Positions 29,825 to 40,305 of a stretch of 64,000 bases of DNA are shown here, in pieces. Source of the stretch: BOG-908 sp963850605 (GTDB taxonomy: Bacteria; Pseudomonadota; Alphaproteobacteria; Acetobacterales; Acetobacteraceae). Made by a program: the position numbers and the translations under genes. Under the pieces are notes generated by a model. That model saw only the letters and a program-made list of their open reading frames with translations. It was not told the DNA's origin and did not search any database. The number at the start of each line of letters is the position of its first letter. Within the stretch, counting starts at the first letter, position 1. The stretch lies in NCBI GenBank assembly GCA_963850605.1, contig CAWKLX010000009.1:1-64000 (forward strand). The letters are read 5' to 3'.

Positions 29825-31369
29825 ATCGAAAAACTCCTGGGTGGGCGGGGACGGAGCGAAAGATTGCCGCCCCGCACGATCAGATGGGGATTGAGATAGG
29901 GGTCGCGCGCCAGCACGTCACCCCAGCGCGCGCGCATCAGCCGGGCCGCCCGCCTGTCCGGCCGGGGCACCCGGGGTGCCGGAACGCGCAGCCTCGCATG
30001 CGGCGTCCAGACACTTCGCAAACCCCGCGCGGCCAGGCGCAAACACAGATCGACGTCGGCATAACGGCCGCACGCCGGGTCCATCCCGCCCGCATCGACC
30101 AGCACCTCGCGCCGGATGGCCAGGCAGCTGCCGCGAGACGGCCGACACGGTGCGCACCAGGCGGAAATGGCCGAAATAGCCGGGATCGGACAGGTCGGAC
30201 CGCGGGCACAGCGTCCGGGCGACGCACCAGCGGTCCAGCACCCAGCCGGCATGCAGGACGCGCCCATCCGCCCGGTCCAACCGCCCCCCCGCCGCACCCA
30301 CGCCCGGGCGCCATGCCTGGCTGACCAGCTCGCGCAGCCAGCCTGGTGCGGCCGCGGCCAGTCCGCCCGCCAGAAACACCAGCACGTCCCCCCTCGCCCG
30401 CCGCCAGTCGCCGATATCCAGCGTTTCGGACGCAGGATAATCGGTATCGACCGGGCCCGCTCCCCCGCCCGCCACAAGATAGGTGACCGCCGGCGCCGGG
30501 CGGGGCAGCTCATGCAGCACCCGGTTCCAGTGCGGCAGCACGCGGTCCGGCACCACCTCCGTGCCAGGCGGCAATACGCCGGCCACGGCACGGCGCAACG
30601 CATCGCTGGCCCGCGCGGCATGCCCTGCCGAGAACGACGTGGCCGACTGCCGCCAATGATACAGCACGTCCGGAATATGCCGTATGCGTGCCGGCCCGCA
30701 GGCCTGGGCCACGCGCAGCGCAAACTCGTAATCCTGGCTGCCGTCGAAATCCGCGCCGAAACCGCCCAGCGACAGCGCGCGCTCACGTCGATACGCGCCG
30801 AAATGGCTGACGCAATTCTGCCCGAGCATCAGATCCGCGTTCCAGCCCGGCTTGAAATAGGGGCGGGCGCGGCGCCCGTCCTCCAGCCTGTCCTCGTCCG
30901 AAAAGATCAGTTCGGCATCGGGATGCGAAGCGATTTCGGCGGCCACCCGAGCCAAAGCGTGCGGCGCCAGAACATCGTCATGGTCCAGCAGCGCCACGAA
31001 CACGCCACAGGCCAGCGCCAGCGCGGCATTGGTGGCCGCCGCAATCCCGCCCTGCCGCGCCAGGCGCACAAGCCTGATACGCGGCTCGGCCCCCGCCGCG
31101 CCCGCCAGCACGGCAATCGTCTCCGGCGCGGACGACGCATCGTCGGCGATGCACAGCTCCCAATGCGGCGTGGTCTGCGCATGCACCGAAGCGATCGCGG
31201 CGCGCAGCAGCGGCGCCGGCGTATCGAACACCGGCATCAGCACGCTGATCAGCATATCCGGCGCCACGCCGCATGCCGGCACGGGTTCGCGCGCCAGATA
31301 TCGCCGGTAGGCGCGATCGATCCGCACCCCGGGCCGGGCCAGGCGGCGCAGGCGTTCCGTCAGGTCCAT
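29821..31369 (-). pseudogene. Family 2 glycosyltransferase, one frameshift
   Basis: The product is a GT2 enzyme of about 515 residues. The N-terminal GT-A domain shows ISVLMPVFDTPAPLLRAAI, LCIADDASSAPET, VALLDHDDVLAPHAL and LIFSDEDRLEDG, followed by QDYEFALRVAQ. The second half repeats a glycosyltransferase-like domain. It breaks near 30130, where an extra C separates VRTVSAVS from GSCLAIRREVLVDAGGMD. The correct end has YADVDLCLRLAARGLRSVW. Start at 31369 (MDLTERLRRLA) or 12 bases upstream. It overlaps prfC by four bases. Substrate unknown. Confidence 0.78.
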
Positions 31370-31397
31370 GCCGGCCAGCATGGACCCGGCATCCGCG

Positions 31398-32015
31398 TCA
31401 GCGCGAGTAGAACTCCACGACCAGGTTCGGCTCCATCGTCACCGGATACGGCACGTCGGTCAGCTTCGGTGCCCGGGCGAAACGGCCCTTCATCGCGCGA
31501 TGATCGACCTCCAGATACTCGGGCACGTCGCGCTCGTTGCTCTGCGTCGCGTCCAGCACGGCGGCCATCTGCTTGGACTTTTCCTTGACCTCGATCAGGT
31601 CGCCATCACGCACCTGATAGGACGAGATATTCACCTTGCGGCCGTTCACGGTCACATGCCCATGGTTGACGAACTGGCGTGACGCAAACGGGGTGATCGC
31701 AAATTTCAGCCGATAGATCACCGCATCCAGCCGGCGCTCCAGCAGCTCGATCAGGTTTTCCGACGTGTCGCCGCGGCGCCTGACGGCCTCCTCGTAATAT
31801 TTGCGGAACTGCTTTTCGCCGATGTTGCCGTAATAGCCTTTGAGGCGCTGCTTGGCCTTCAACTGAATGTTGAAGTCGCTGGGCTTGCTCTTGCGGCGCT
31901 GGCCGTGCTGGCCCGGGCCGTATTCCCGCTTGTTGATCGGGCTTTTGGCGCGACCCCACAGATTGACGCCCAGGCGCCGGTCGATCTTGAACTTGCTCTC
32001 CGTCCGCTTGGTCAC
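31398..32015 (-). CDS. rpsD: 30S ribosomal protein S4
   Basis: This is a primary 16S rRNA-binding protein of the small subunit, 205 residues, normal length. The N-terminus KFKIDRRLGVNLWGRAKSP, the central YGPGQHGQRRKSKPSDF and the S4 RNA-binding domain (RRLDAVIYRLKFAITPFASR, HGHVTVNGRKVNISSYQV) are clear, ending PNLVVEFYSR. It is a single-gene unit with its start 200 bases from the divergent solute-binding protein gene. That leader could hold S4-related control, but I see no definite structure in it. Confidence 0.97.
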   Translation of the reverse strand: MTKRTESKFKIDRRLGVNLWGRAKSPINKREYGPGQHGQRRKSKPSDFNIQLKAKQRLKGYYGNIGEKQFRKYYEEAVRRRGDTSENLIELLERRLDAVIYRLKFAITPFASRQFVNHGHVTVNGRKVNISSYQVRDGDLIEVKEKSKQMAAVLDATQSNERDVPEYLEVDHRAMKGRFARAPKLTDVPYPVTMEPNLVVEFYSR

Positions 32016-32215
32016 GCGGAGTACTCCTGTGTATGTGCACGCGGTTTTCCGCTATGCTTGTTGCACCGGTAGGCCGACGCATGCGCGTGCGGCGGGAGCG
32101 GGTCCCGAAGACCTGTCCACGTTCCCGGCAGTGGGTGGAAGCGGCGCGCCTTACCGGGCGTGACATAGCGTGTCAAGCCGTTCGGCCCCGTTGCAAAACG
32201 GGCCGCTTTGCGCGG

Positions 32216-33067
32216 ATGGTTCCGGCCATGCGCCTGCCCCCCACCTTCGTCGCCTGCGCCCTGCTCGTCGGCTTGGTCGCGCATCGCCCGGCCAGCGCAG
32301 AGCCGCCGCTCCGCGCCGGCGTGCTCGCGGACGCCGCGCCCTTCGTGGTGCACGACGCACAGGGCGCGCTGAGCGGGTTCGCCATAGAGCTGTTCCGCCT
32401 GATCGCCGCCCGCATGGGCCGGCCGATCACCTTCGAGGTCGCCGACCAGCCGACCCTCTACGCCCGCCTCGCCCATGGCGAGCTCGACGTGCTGCCCGGC
32501 CCGATCGCCGCCACCCCTGACCGCGCGGCCGAGATGCTGCTGCTGGAAGGCTATTGCTGGTCGGAATACCAGTTCGGCGCCCGCGCCGGCGAGCCGGTGG
32601 CCCGGCTGGAGGATCTGCGCGGCCGCCGCCTGGCCGTACGGACCGGCAGCCCGTATGCCGAATGGGCGCAGCGCCAGGCGGCGCATTACGGCTTCACGCC
32701 GGTGCCGGTGGAGAGTGGCCTGGCGGGATCGGCCAGCGTCGTGCATCACCAGGCCGATGCCAGCCTCAGCGGCAGCCTGGTCCAGGCTTACGCCGCAAAG
32801 CAGGATGCGAACTTTGTCCCAGGCCTGTCGTTGCCGGAGACGCGCACGCATGAAAGCGCCGCGGTGCGTCGCGGCGAGGCCGAGCTGCGCGATGAGATGG
32901 AGGATGCGCTACGGTGCCTGAAGATGAACGGCACGGTCGCGCGCCTGTCGGCCACCTGGTTCGGACGTGAGCCGGATGCGGAGGATCTCGAAAACCTGGT
33001 GGTGCCGGGCTATGGCGTGCCCGGCCTGGCCGGCTACGACCCGAAGCCGCGCCGCACGCGCTGCTAG
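32216..33067 (+). CDS. Extracellular solute-binding protein, family 3
   Basis: This is a periplasmic binding protein of about 283 residues with a Sec signal peptide (MRLPPTFVACALLVGLVAHRP, cleavage after ASA). The family 3 pattern follows: LRAGVLADAAPFVVHDA, LSGFAIELFRLIAARMGRP, LAHGELDVLPGPIAATPDRA and LRGRRLAVRTGSPYAEWAQ. These usually bind amino acids or signal to sensor kinases. No ABC permease genes are adjacent, so the ligand and partner are unknown. ATG 32216 or 32228 are both possible. Its end overlaps the next gene by 56 bases. Confidence 0.8.
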   Translation: MVPAMRLPPTFVACALLVGLVAHRPASAEPPLRAGVLADAAPFVVHDAQGALSGFAIELFRLIAARMGRPITFEVADQPTLYARLAHGELDVLPGPIAATPDRAAEMLLLEGYCWSEYQFGARAGEPVARLEDLRGRRLAVRTGSPYAEWAQRQAAHYGFTPVPVESGLAGSASVVHHQADASLSGSLVQAYAAKQDANFVPGLSLPETRTHESAAVRRGEAELRDEMEDALRCLKMNGTVARLSATWFGREPDAEDLENLVVPGYGVPGLAGYDPKPRRTRC

Positions 33068-33899
33068 CTGCCTCGGCGCGATGGCGCTGCTGGCCGGTTG
33101 CGCCACCCCGCAAAAACCGAAATCCGCCGGCCTGACCCCGATCACGCAGGGGCCGGTCACCCATGGCCCGGTCGTGGCCGACGATCACGTGCCGCCCTTC
33201 GCCTCCGCCCCGTGGGAGCCGTTCGGCCGTGCGGACGCGGTGGCGATCGCGCTGCGCGAATGGCGCCTGTTCGGCCAGCCGGTCGACGACGACCCGCCGG
33301 ACACCCGCCCGATCCCGCCCCCCGACCAAAAACCCGAGCGCGAGCCGGGCCTGTGGCAGCGTGTCGGCGAATACTGGTGGATCGGTCAGGACCCTGGCGA
33401 GCGCGAGGTCGCCTGGACCGGCATGCACGATGCCGACGGCACCATGTTCGAGGCACGGCGCGACGCGGCCTTCGCCTGGTCGGCCGCCTTCATCAGCTAC
33501 GTCATGCGCATCGCCGGCGCCGGCCCCGACTTTCCGTATTCCCCCAACCATTCCACCTACATCAACGCCGCCGCCTCCGGCACCACGCGCGTGCTCGCCG
33601 CCGGCGATCCGCGCAACACCGCCCCGGCGCTGGGCGACATCATCTGCACCGGCCGCGGCACGTCGGAAAAACTGCGTTTTCGCGACCTGCCCACCGCCGC
33701 CCCGTTCCCCGCCCATTGCGACATCGTGGTCCAGGTCGCCCCCGGCCAGCTCAGCGTGGTGGGCGGCAACGTCGATGATGCGGTCACGATGAAACACGTG
33801 CCGGTCGGCCCCGACGGCATGCTGGCGACCGCGAACGGCCACGTGCTGGACACGCGCTATCCGTGGATGGTGGTGCTGAGGGTGGCTTACATGCGGTAA
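33012..33899 (+). CDS. DUF2272 lipoprotein
   Basis: This is a 295-residue protein with a DUF2272 domain (FAWSAAFISYVMRIAGAG, FPYSPNHSTYINAA, ALGDIICTGRG, FPAHCDIVVQV), a fold related to Cys/His papain-like NlpC/CHAP hydrolases. I prefer ATG 33012. It yields a basic n-region (TRSRAARAASC), a hydrophobic stretch and a lipobox LAGC ending at Cys30. The ATG at 33081 would leave almost no signal. It overlaps the solute-binding protein gene by 56 bases in another frame, so the two are probably coupled. A role in envelope or peptidoglycan metabolism is inference. Confidence 0.78.
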   Translation: MACPAWPATTRSRAARAASCLGAMALLAGCATPQKPKSAGLTPITQGPVTHGPVVADDHVPPFASAPWEPFGRADAVAIALREWRLFGQPVDDDPPDTRPIPPPDQKPEREPGLWQRVGEYWWIGQDPGEREVAWTGMHDADGTMFEARRDAAFAWSAAFISYVMRIAGAGPDFPYSPNHSTYINAAASGTTRVLAAGDPRNTAPALGDIICTGRGTSEKLRFRDLPTAAPFPAHCDIVVQVAPGQLSVVGGNVDDAVTMKHVPVGPDGMLATANGHVLDTRYPWMVVLRVAYMR

Positions 33900-34166
33900 G
33901 GATTTGTCGAGGTAATGACCTGCCATTTACGCGGCGGCTCAACAACGTCGAAAACTTCCTTCCAAGGGAGGGTCTGCCCGGCTCGCCATCACGCGCTTCT
34001 CGTTAACCATCGTCACCGGAAATCGTGTCAACACTTTTTAGGTGTGGGCGGCATCGTTTCTGCCAAGTTCAGTTTTGCACCAGCCGCCCAGCGCACCCGA
34101 AGCGCTTTGCTGCTGCAACGCCGGATCAAGATTTCCGCTACGCTCCACCCCCGGCAACGCAACGTG

Positions 34167-34575
34167 TTACTGCCGCCAGGGCAGCCCGTCCGCCTTCCAC
34201 CCGCTCACCGCCCCGCGATGCCCGTGCGCATCCGGATGACCCTCGAACCCATCCGCCACATTCAGGCACATCGAAAAACCCGCCGCCTCCGCCGCCTGTG
34301 CGGCCGCCATGCTGCGCACCCCGCTGCGGCACAAAAACAGCAACCGGTGCCCAGGCTTCAGCCCCGCGTCGCGCAATTCGTCCACGAAACCCAGCATTCA
34401 CATTGCCCGTCGGAAAATACTGCCACGACACCAACACCGCCTGCTTGCCCGCCGGCCGCAGATCGGGCAGGCCCACATACTGCCACTCCGCATCCGTGCG
34501 CACGTCCACCAACTGCGCCTCCGGATCCGTCAACAACGCGTCCCAGGCCTGTTTAGGAGAAACATGATCCACCAT
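34167..34575 (-). pseudogene. Rhodanese-like domain protein, one frameshift
   Basis: This is a single rhodanese domain of about 135 residues. The first frame has SPKQAWDALLTDPEAQLVDV and RTDAEWQYVGLPDL. An extra G in GGG near 34385 separates NVNAG from FVDELRDAGLKPGHRLLFL. The second frame has the active-site loop CRSGVRSM with the sulfur-carrying Cys. Such proteins move sulfane sulfur, for instance from thiosulfate. It is divergent from cysK, with 45 bases between starts, which fits joint sulfur metabolism. The 267 bases 33900-34166 downstream hold no gene that I can see. Confidence 0.8.
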
Positions 34576-34620
34576 GTGCGCCGCCTGACCCCACGAGACT
34601 TATGCGGAAGGTGACGCGGT

Positions 34621-35637
34621 ATGGATGAGATGACAAATCGGCTCGCCCCGGCAGGCCAGGTGGCCGACGGGCTCGAGGCCGCCATCGGCCACACGCCGCT
34701 GATCCGCCTGCGCCGCGCCTCGGACGCCACTGGCTGCACCATCCTGGGCAAGGCCGAGTTCATGAACCCGGGCGGCTCGGTCAAGGATCGCGCGGCGCTG
34801 GCCATCATCACCGACGCCGAACGGCGCGGGCTGCTGAAGCCGGGCGGCACCATCGTGGAAGGCACCGCCGGCAACACCGGCATCGGCCTGACCCTGGTCG
34901 CCAACGCGCGCGGCTACCGCAGCGTCATCGTCATGCCGGAAACGCAAAGCCAGGAGAAAATCGATTTCCTGCGCATGATCGGCGCCGACCTGCGCCTGGT
35001 CCCGGCCAAGCCCTTCCGCGACCCGGGCAACTACGTCCATGTCGCCCGCCGCCTGGCCGCGGAAATGGGCGCCTACTACGCCGACCAGTTCGACAATCCC
35101 GCCAACCGCGCCGGCCACCGCGACGGCACGGGCGAAGAAATCTGGGCGCAGACCGGCGGGCAAATCGATGCCTTCACCTGCGCCTGCGGCACCGGCGGCA
35201 CGCTGGCCGGCGTGTCGGATGCCCTGCGCGCCCACAATCCGGACATACGCATCGTGCTCGCGGACCCGGACGGCAGCGGCCTCTACGGCTGGGTCAAATC
35301 CGGCGACCTCTCCATCCAGGGCAGCTCCATCACCGAAGGCATCGGCCAATCCCGCGTCCCAGGCAATCTAGAGCAGGCGCATATCGACGACGCCGTGCGG
35401 ATCGGCGACGCTGAAGCCCTGGACGCCGTCTACGACCTGCTCATCCACGAAGGCCTGTCGGTCGGCGGTTCGGCCGGCATCAACGTCGCCGCCGCCATGC
35501 GCGTCGCGGGCACGCTGGGCGCTGGACACGTCATCGTAACGATCTTATGTGACAGCGGATCGCGATATCAGAGTAAGCTGTTCAACCCCGGGTTTCTGCG
35601 CAGCAAGGGGCTGCCGGTGCCACCCTGGCTCGAGTGA
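34621..35637 (+). CDS. cysK: Cysteine synthase A (O-acetylserine sulfhydrylase)
   Basis: This PLP enzyme makes cysteine from O-acetylserine and sulfide, in 338 residues. The PLP lysine is Lys55 in MNPGGSVKDRAA. The substrate loop is EGTAGNTGIGLTL (the T-S-G-N-T type loop with Ala in place of Ser) and the phosphate-binding loop is CGTGGTLAG. The GTAGNTG variant and the long C-terminus ending KGLPVPPWLE are common in alphaproteobacterial cysteine synthase A-like enzymes, so a cystathionine-synthase-like activity cannot be excluded. A strong GGAAGGTGA ribosome-binding site precedes ATG 34621. It is divergent from the rhodanese gene. Confidence 0.9.
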   Translation: MDEMTNRLAPAGQVADGLEAAIGHTPLIRLRRASDATGCTILGKAEFMNPGGSVKDRAALAIITDAERRGLLKPGGTIVEGTAGNTGIGLTLVANARGYRSVIVMPETQSQEKIDFLRMIGADLRLVPAKPFRDPGNYVHVARRLAAEMGAYYADQFDNPANRAGHRDGTGEEIWAQTGGQIDAFTCACGTGGTLAGVSDALRAHNPDIRIVLADPDGSGLYGWVKSGDLSIQGSSITEGIGQSRVPGNLEQAHIDDAVRIGDAEALDAVYDLLIHEGLSVGGSAGINVAAAMRVAGTLGAGHVIVTILCDSGSRYQSKLFNPGFLRSKGLPVPPWLE

Positions 35638-35662
35638 CCACCTTGTGCTTTTCCCGCTGGCC

Positions 35663-37648
<1,986 letters not shown>

Positions 37649-37660
37649 ACGGCGATGGAA

Positions 37661-37742
37661 AGCAAGCAGTCCTTTTTTGAAAAAAAAGGACCGAAAAACT
37701 TCTGTCCATTTGCTCCGCGACAGCACTGACAAAAGTTTTTTC
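37661..37742. repeat. Dispersed two-hairpin element, copy 2
   Basis: The first hairpin is GTCCTTTTTT-GA-AAAAAAGGAC type (37669-37691). The second has arms AAAAACTTCTGTC and GACAAAAGTTTTT around the core CTCCGCGACAGCAC. It lies between convergent genes and can act as a terminator for both. It matches 40208-40285 reversed and 57024-57105. Confidence 0.7.
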
Positions 37743-37744
37743 CT

Positions 37745-38980
37745 TCAGATCTCCGCATCGCGCGCCGGCCGCGTCTCCACCATCAGCCAAGCCACCGCCA
37801 CCCCCGCAGCCCCCGCCGCGGCCATCGCGCCGAACGCCAGCCCGACCGAGCGCTCGCCCAGCCAGCCACCACCCAGATTGCCCAGCGTGGCCGCCCCGCC
37901 AACCGCCAGGCCCAGCACGCCCAAGCACAGATTGAACCGCCCCGTGCCGCGCGTCAGATCGGCGGCCACCAGCGGCAGCAACACGCCGAATACCGCCGCA
38001 CTGACCCCATCCAGCAACTGCGCCGGTATCAGCATCCATGTCGGCAACACGGCACCGCGCGCGATCGCCAGCAGCGCCAGCGCCCGCAGCGGCAGCGCCG
38101 CCATGCCGACCATCAGCACAGGGCGCCTGCCCCACCGCTCGGCCGCCCGCCCCACCGCCGGCGACAGGCATGCCACCACCGCTTGAGGCCCCAGGATGCA
38201 CCCCCCGATCACCAGGGTCGCCCCCGGCCCCAGCCGATCCGACATAGCCGCCGCCGCCAGCGGCAGCTGATACGCGTTGGAAAGGTGGAACAGCACGCAA
38301 GCGGCCGCAAACCAGATCAGCCGCCGGTCACCGAGCAATCGCCACATCGACCCACCAGGCGCGCGAGCATCCCGCCCGCCCCTCGCCGCCGGCTCCGCCA
38401 CGCCGATCGGCCAAAGTGCCAACAGCCCCGGCAGCGCCAGCACGGCACCCAGGAAAAACACCGTGCGCGTACCGTCCAGCCATCCGGCCATCGCCATCAG
38501 CCCGGCCGCGACCCCATTCCCCAGGGCCGCGAACCGCGCGTTGCGCCCCAGCCGCTCGCCCGGCCGCGTGCCCGCCACCCCCAGGCTGATGGCCGCGATC
38601 GCCGGGCTCAGGATGCAACTGGCCAGCGCATGCGACAGCTCGGCGATCAGCACCGGCACCATCCGTGGCGCCAGCGCCAGGGTCAGCGCGCCGGCCATGA
38701 TGGCCAGCAGGGCCGCTCCGGCCGCGCGCGCCTTGCGGGCCAGCGCATCCACCAGCAGCCCGGCCGGCACCTGCCCGGCCATGGCCCCCACGGTGCCAAC
38801 CGCCAACGCAAAACCGATGTCCCGGGCCCGCCAGCCACTCTGCGCCAGATAGACGGCCACGAACGGACCGAACGCGGTCTGCAGGTTGGCCGTGAAAAAA
38901 TTCAGCCAGTCGAGCGCGGCATCGGCCCGCCGGCGCGGCAAACTACTGCGTGCCGGATGCCGAGGCTGGCGCGGCCTCAC
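37745..38980 (-). CDS. Major facilitator superfamily transporter
   Basis: This is a 411-residue permease with 12 predicted helices. LDWLNFFTANLQTAFGPFVAVYLAQSG-W shows helix 1 and the following loop. GQVPAGLLVDALARKARAAG is the loop 2-3 MFS signature region, and a long central loop (RGGRDARAPGGSMW) separates the two halves. VGRAAERWGRRPVLMVG is the second loop signature. Substrate is not predictable. The 5' end overlaps the end of the RodZ-like gene by 38 bases in another frame, so the two are probably cotranscribed. It terminates at the hairpin element copy 2. Confidence 0.85.
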   Translation of the reverse strand: MRPRQPRHPARSSLPRRRADAALDWLNFFTANLQTAFGPFVAVYLAQSGWRARDIGFALAVGTVGAMAGQVPAGLLVDALARKARAAGAALLAIMAGALTLALAPRMVPVLIAELSHALASCILSPAIAAISLGVAGTRPGERLGRNARFAALGNGVAAGLMAMAGWLDGTRTVFFLGAVLALPGLLALWPIGVAEPAARGGRDARAPGGSMWRLLGDRRLIWFAAACVLFHLSNAYQLPLAAAAMSDRLGPGATLVIGGCILGPQAVVACLSPAVGRAAERWGRRPVLMVGMAALPLRALALLAIARGAVLPTWMLIPAQLLDGVSAAVFGVLLPLVAADLTRGTGRFNLCLGVLGLAVGGAATLGNLGGGWLGERSVGLAFGAMAAAGAAGVAVAWLMVETRPARDAEI

Positions 38981-40104
38981 CCTGATCCGCCCGCACCACA
39001 GGCTTGGGATGCGGCGGCCGGCTAGGCGGCAAGTGACCCGATTTCAGCATGTCCGCATCGAGCGGCAGGTCACGGAACACCGTGCCCGGCGGGCCCATGC
39101 TGACCACCGGCGCATCATCGACCGTGATCTGCGTGCCGCCGGCATTCCCGGTCGTCAGCAGCAGCAGGCCGGTCTGGGTGGCCGGCACCGACCAGCTGTC
39201 GCCCGCATGCATCAGCCGGTTGAACACGGCGGTGCCGCCGGCCTTCGGTCGAATGGTCACCCACGCGGGCGCGGTCGCATGAATGGCAATGCTGTGCCCC
39301 GCCGCCCCTGCCGCAGCGCCAGGGCTGCCCGTCACCTGCGCCGCCTGGGGTGGGGCGGCCGCGCCGGCCCGGGCCGGCGCGGCTGGCCCGGGATAGGCCG
39401 GTGGCGCGGTCGGGGGCGCCGCCACGACGGTTTGCCCGGCGGGTGCCGGGCCAATGGCGGCCGGCGGGGAAGCGGCCGGTCCCGGGCCGGGATTGGCGCG
39501 TGAACTCGGGCGGCACCTGGGCCGAAGGCGCCGGCGCGGTGGACGGCGCGGTCTGCTGGACTGGCGCGGGCGGCGGCGTCGGTGCCGAGGCCGACGGCAG
39601 GATGGAGGCGACTTGCGGCGAGGGCGCCGGCTTTTCCGCCGAACGTGGCAGCAAATGGTCGGGTATAGGCGGCACCGTCTCGGCCGGGGTACGCTGATGC
39701 TCGGTCACATAATACCAGCCGGAATAGGCGCCGGCCAGGATCAGCAGGCCCACCAGCATCAACGCGCCCGCCGGCACGCCCCGGCGCGGCACCGGCACGG
39801 GAAAACTCAGCGCCGGCCGTGCCGCCGCCTCGGCCAACTCCGCCCGGAAACGGCTCGCCACCTGTTCGCCCGGCAACCCGAGCGCCGACGCATAGGCGCG
39901 CACGAACCCCAGCGCATAGGTCGTGCCGGGCAGATCACCGATCCGCCCCGCCTCGATCGCTTCCAGATACACCTCGCGAATGCGCAGGCTGCGGGCCAGG
40001 TCCGGCAGCTTCCAGCCCAGCGTCTCGCGCCGGGCGCGCAACTCCGCGCCGATCTGCGCAGAGGGCGACGCAGTGACCGACGCGCTGGCGCTTCTGTCAG
40101 ACAT
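38943..40104 (-). pseudogene. RodZ-like HTH membrane protein with DUF4115 domain, one frameshift
   Basis: Architecture is that of RodZ, the membrane anchor linking MreB to cell-wall synthesis. An N-terminal cytoplasmic helix-turn-helix is seen (residues about 17-85; AQIGAELRARRETLGWKLPD, GRIGDLPGTTYALGFVRAYA), then a helix (AGALMLVGLLILAGAY), a long Pro/Ala-rich periplasmic linker and a C-terminal DUF4115 domain (ATAPAWVTIRPKAGGTAVFN, LLLLTTGNAGGTQITVDDAP). The frame breaks in the linker near 39500. The downstream frame continues NPGPGPAASPPAAIG. Low-complexity GC sequence makes an error likely. The tail (PVVRADQGEAAPASASGTQ) is also Pro/Ala rich. Confidence 0.75.
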
Positions 40105-40207
40105 GATCGGATCGAGAGGTTAAATCGGGCATCGGCCCATGCTCATACAGGCACCCCGGCCGGCGCAACAGGCACGGCGCGATCACAGCCAGGCGAAACG
40201 CGCGAAG

Positions 40208-40285
40208 CGAAAAACGTCCTTCAGTGCTGTCGCGGAGCAAATAGACAAAAGTCTTTTGGTCCTTTTTTTCAAAAAAGGACTGCTT
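40208..40285. repeat. Dispersed two-hairpin element, copy 3 (reverse)
   Basis: This is the reverse complement of copy 2: core GTGCTGTCGCGGAG at 40224-40237, then AGACAAAAGTCTTTTGGTCC and the A/T hairpin ending GGACTGCTT. It lies downstream of ptsP (minus strand) and upstream of the RodZ-like gene, where it can end ptsP transcription. Confidence 0.7.
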
Positions 40286-40305
40286 ACCGTCACGACAGAG
40301 TGGTC

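Noticed and set aside
28028..29899. Plus-strand open frame of over 600 codons
   Set aside because: It is antisense to prfC, whose GTPase motifs are unambiguous.
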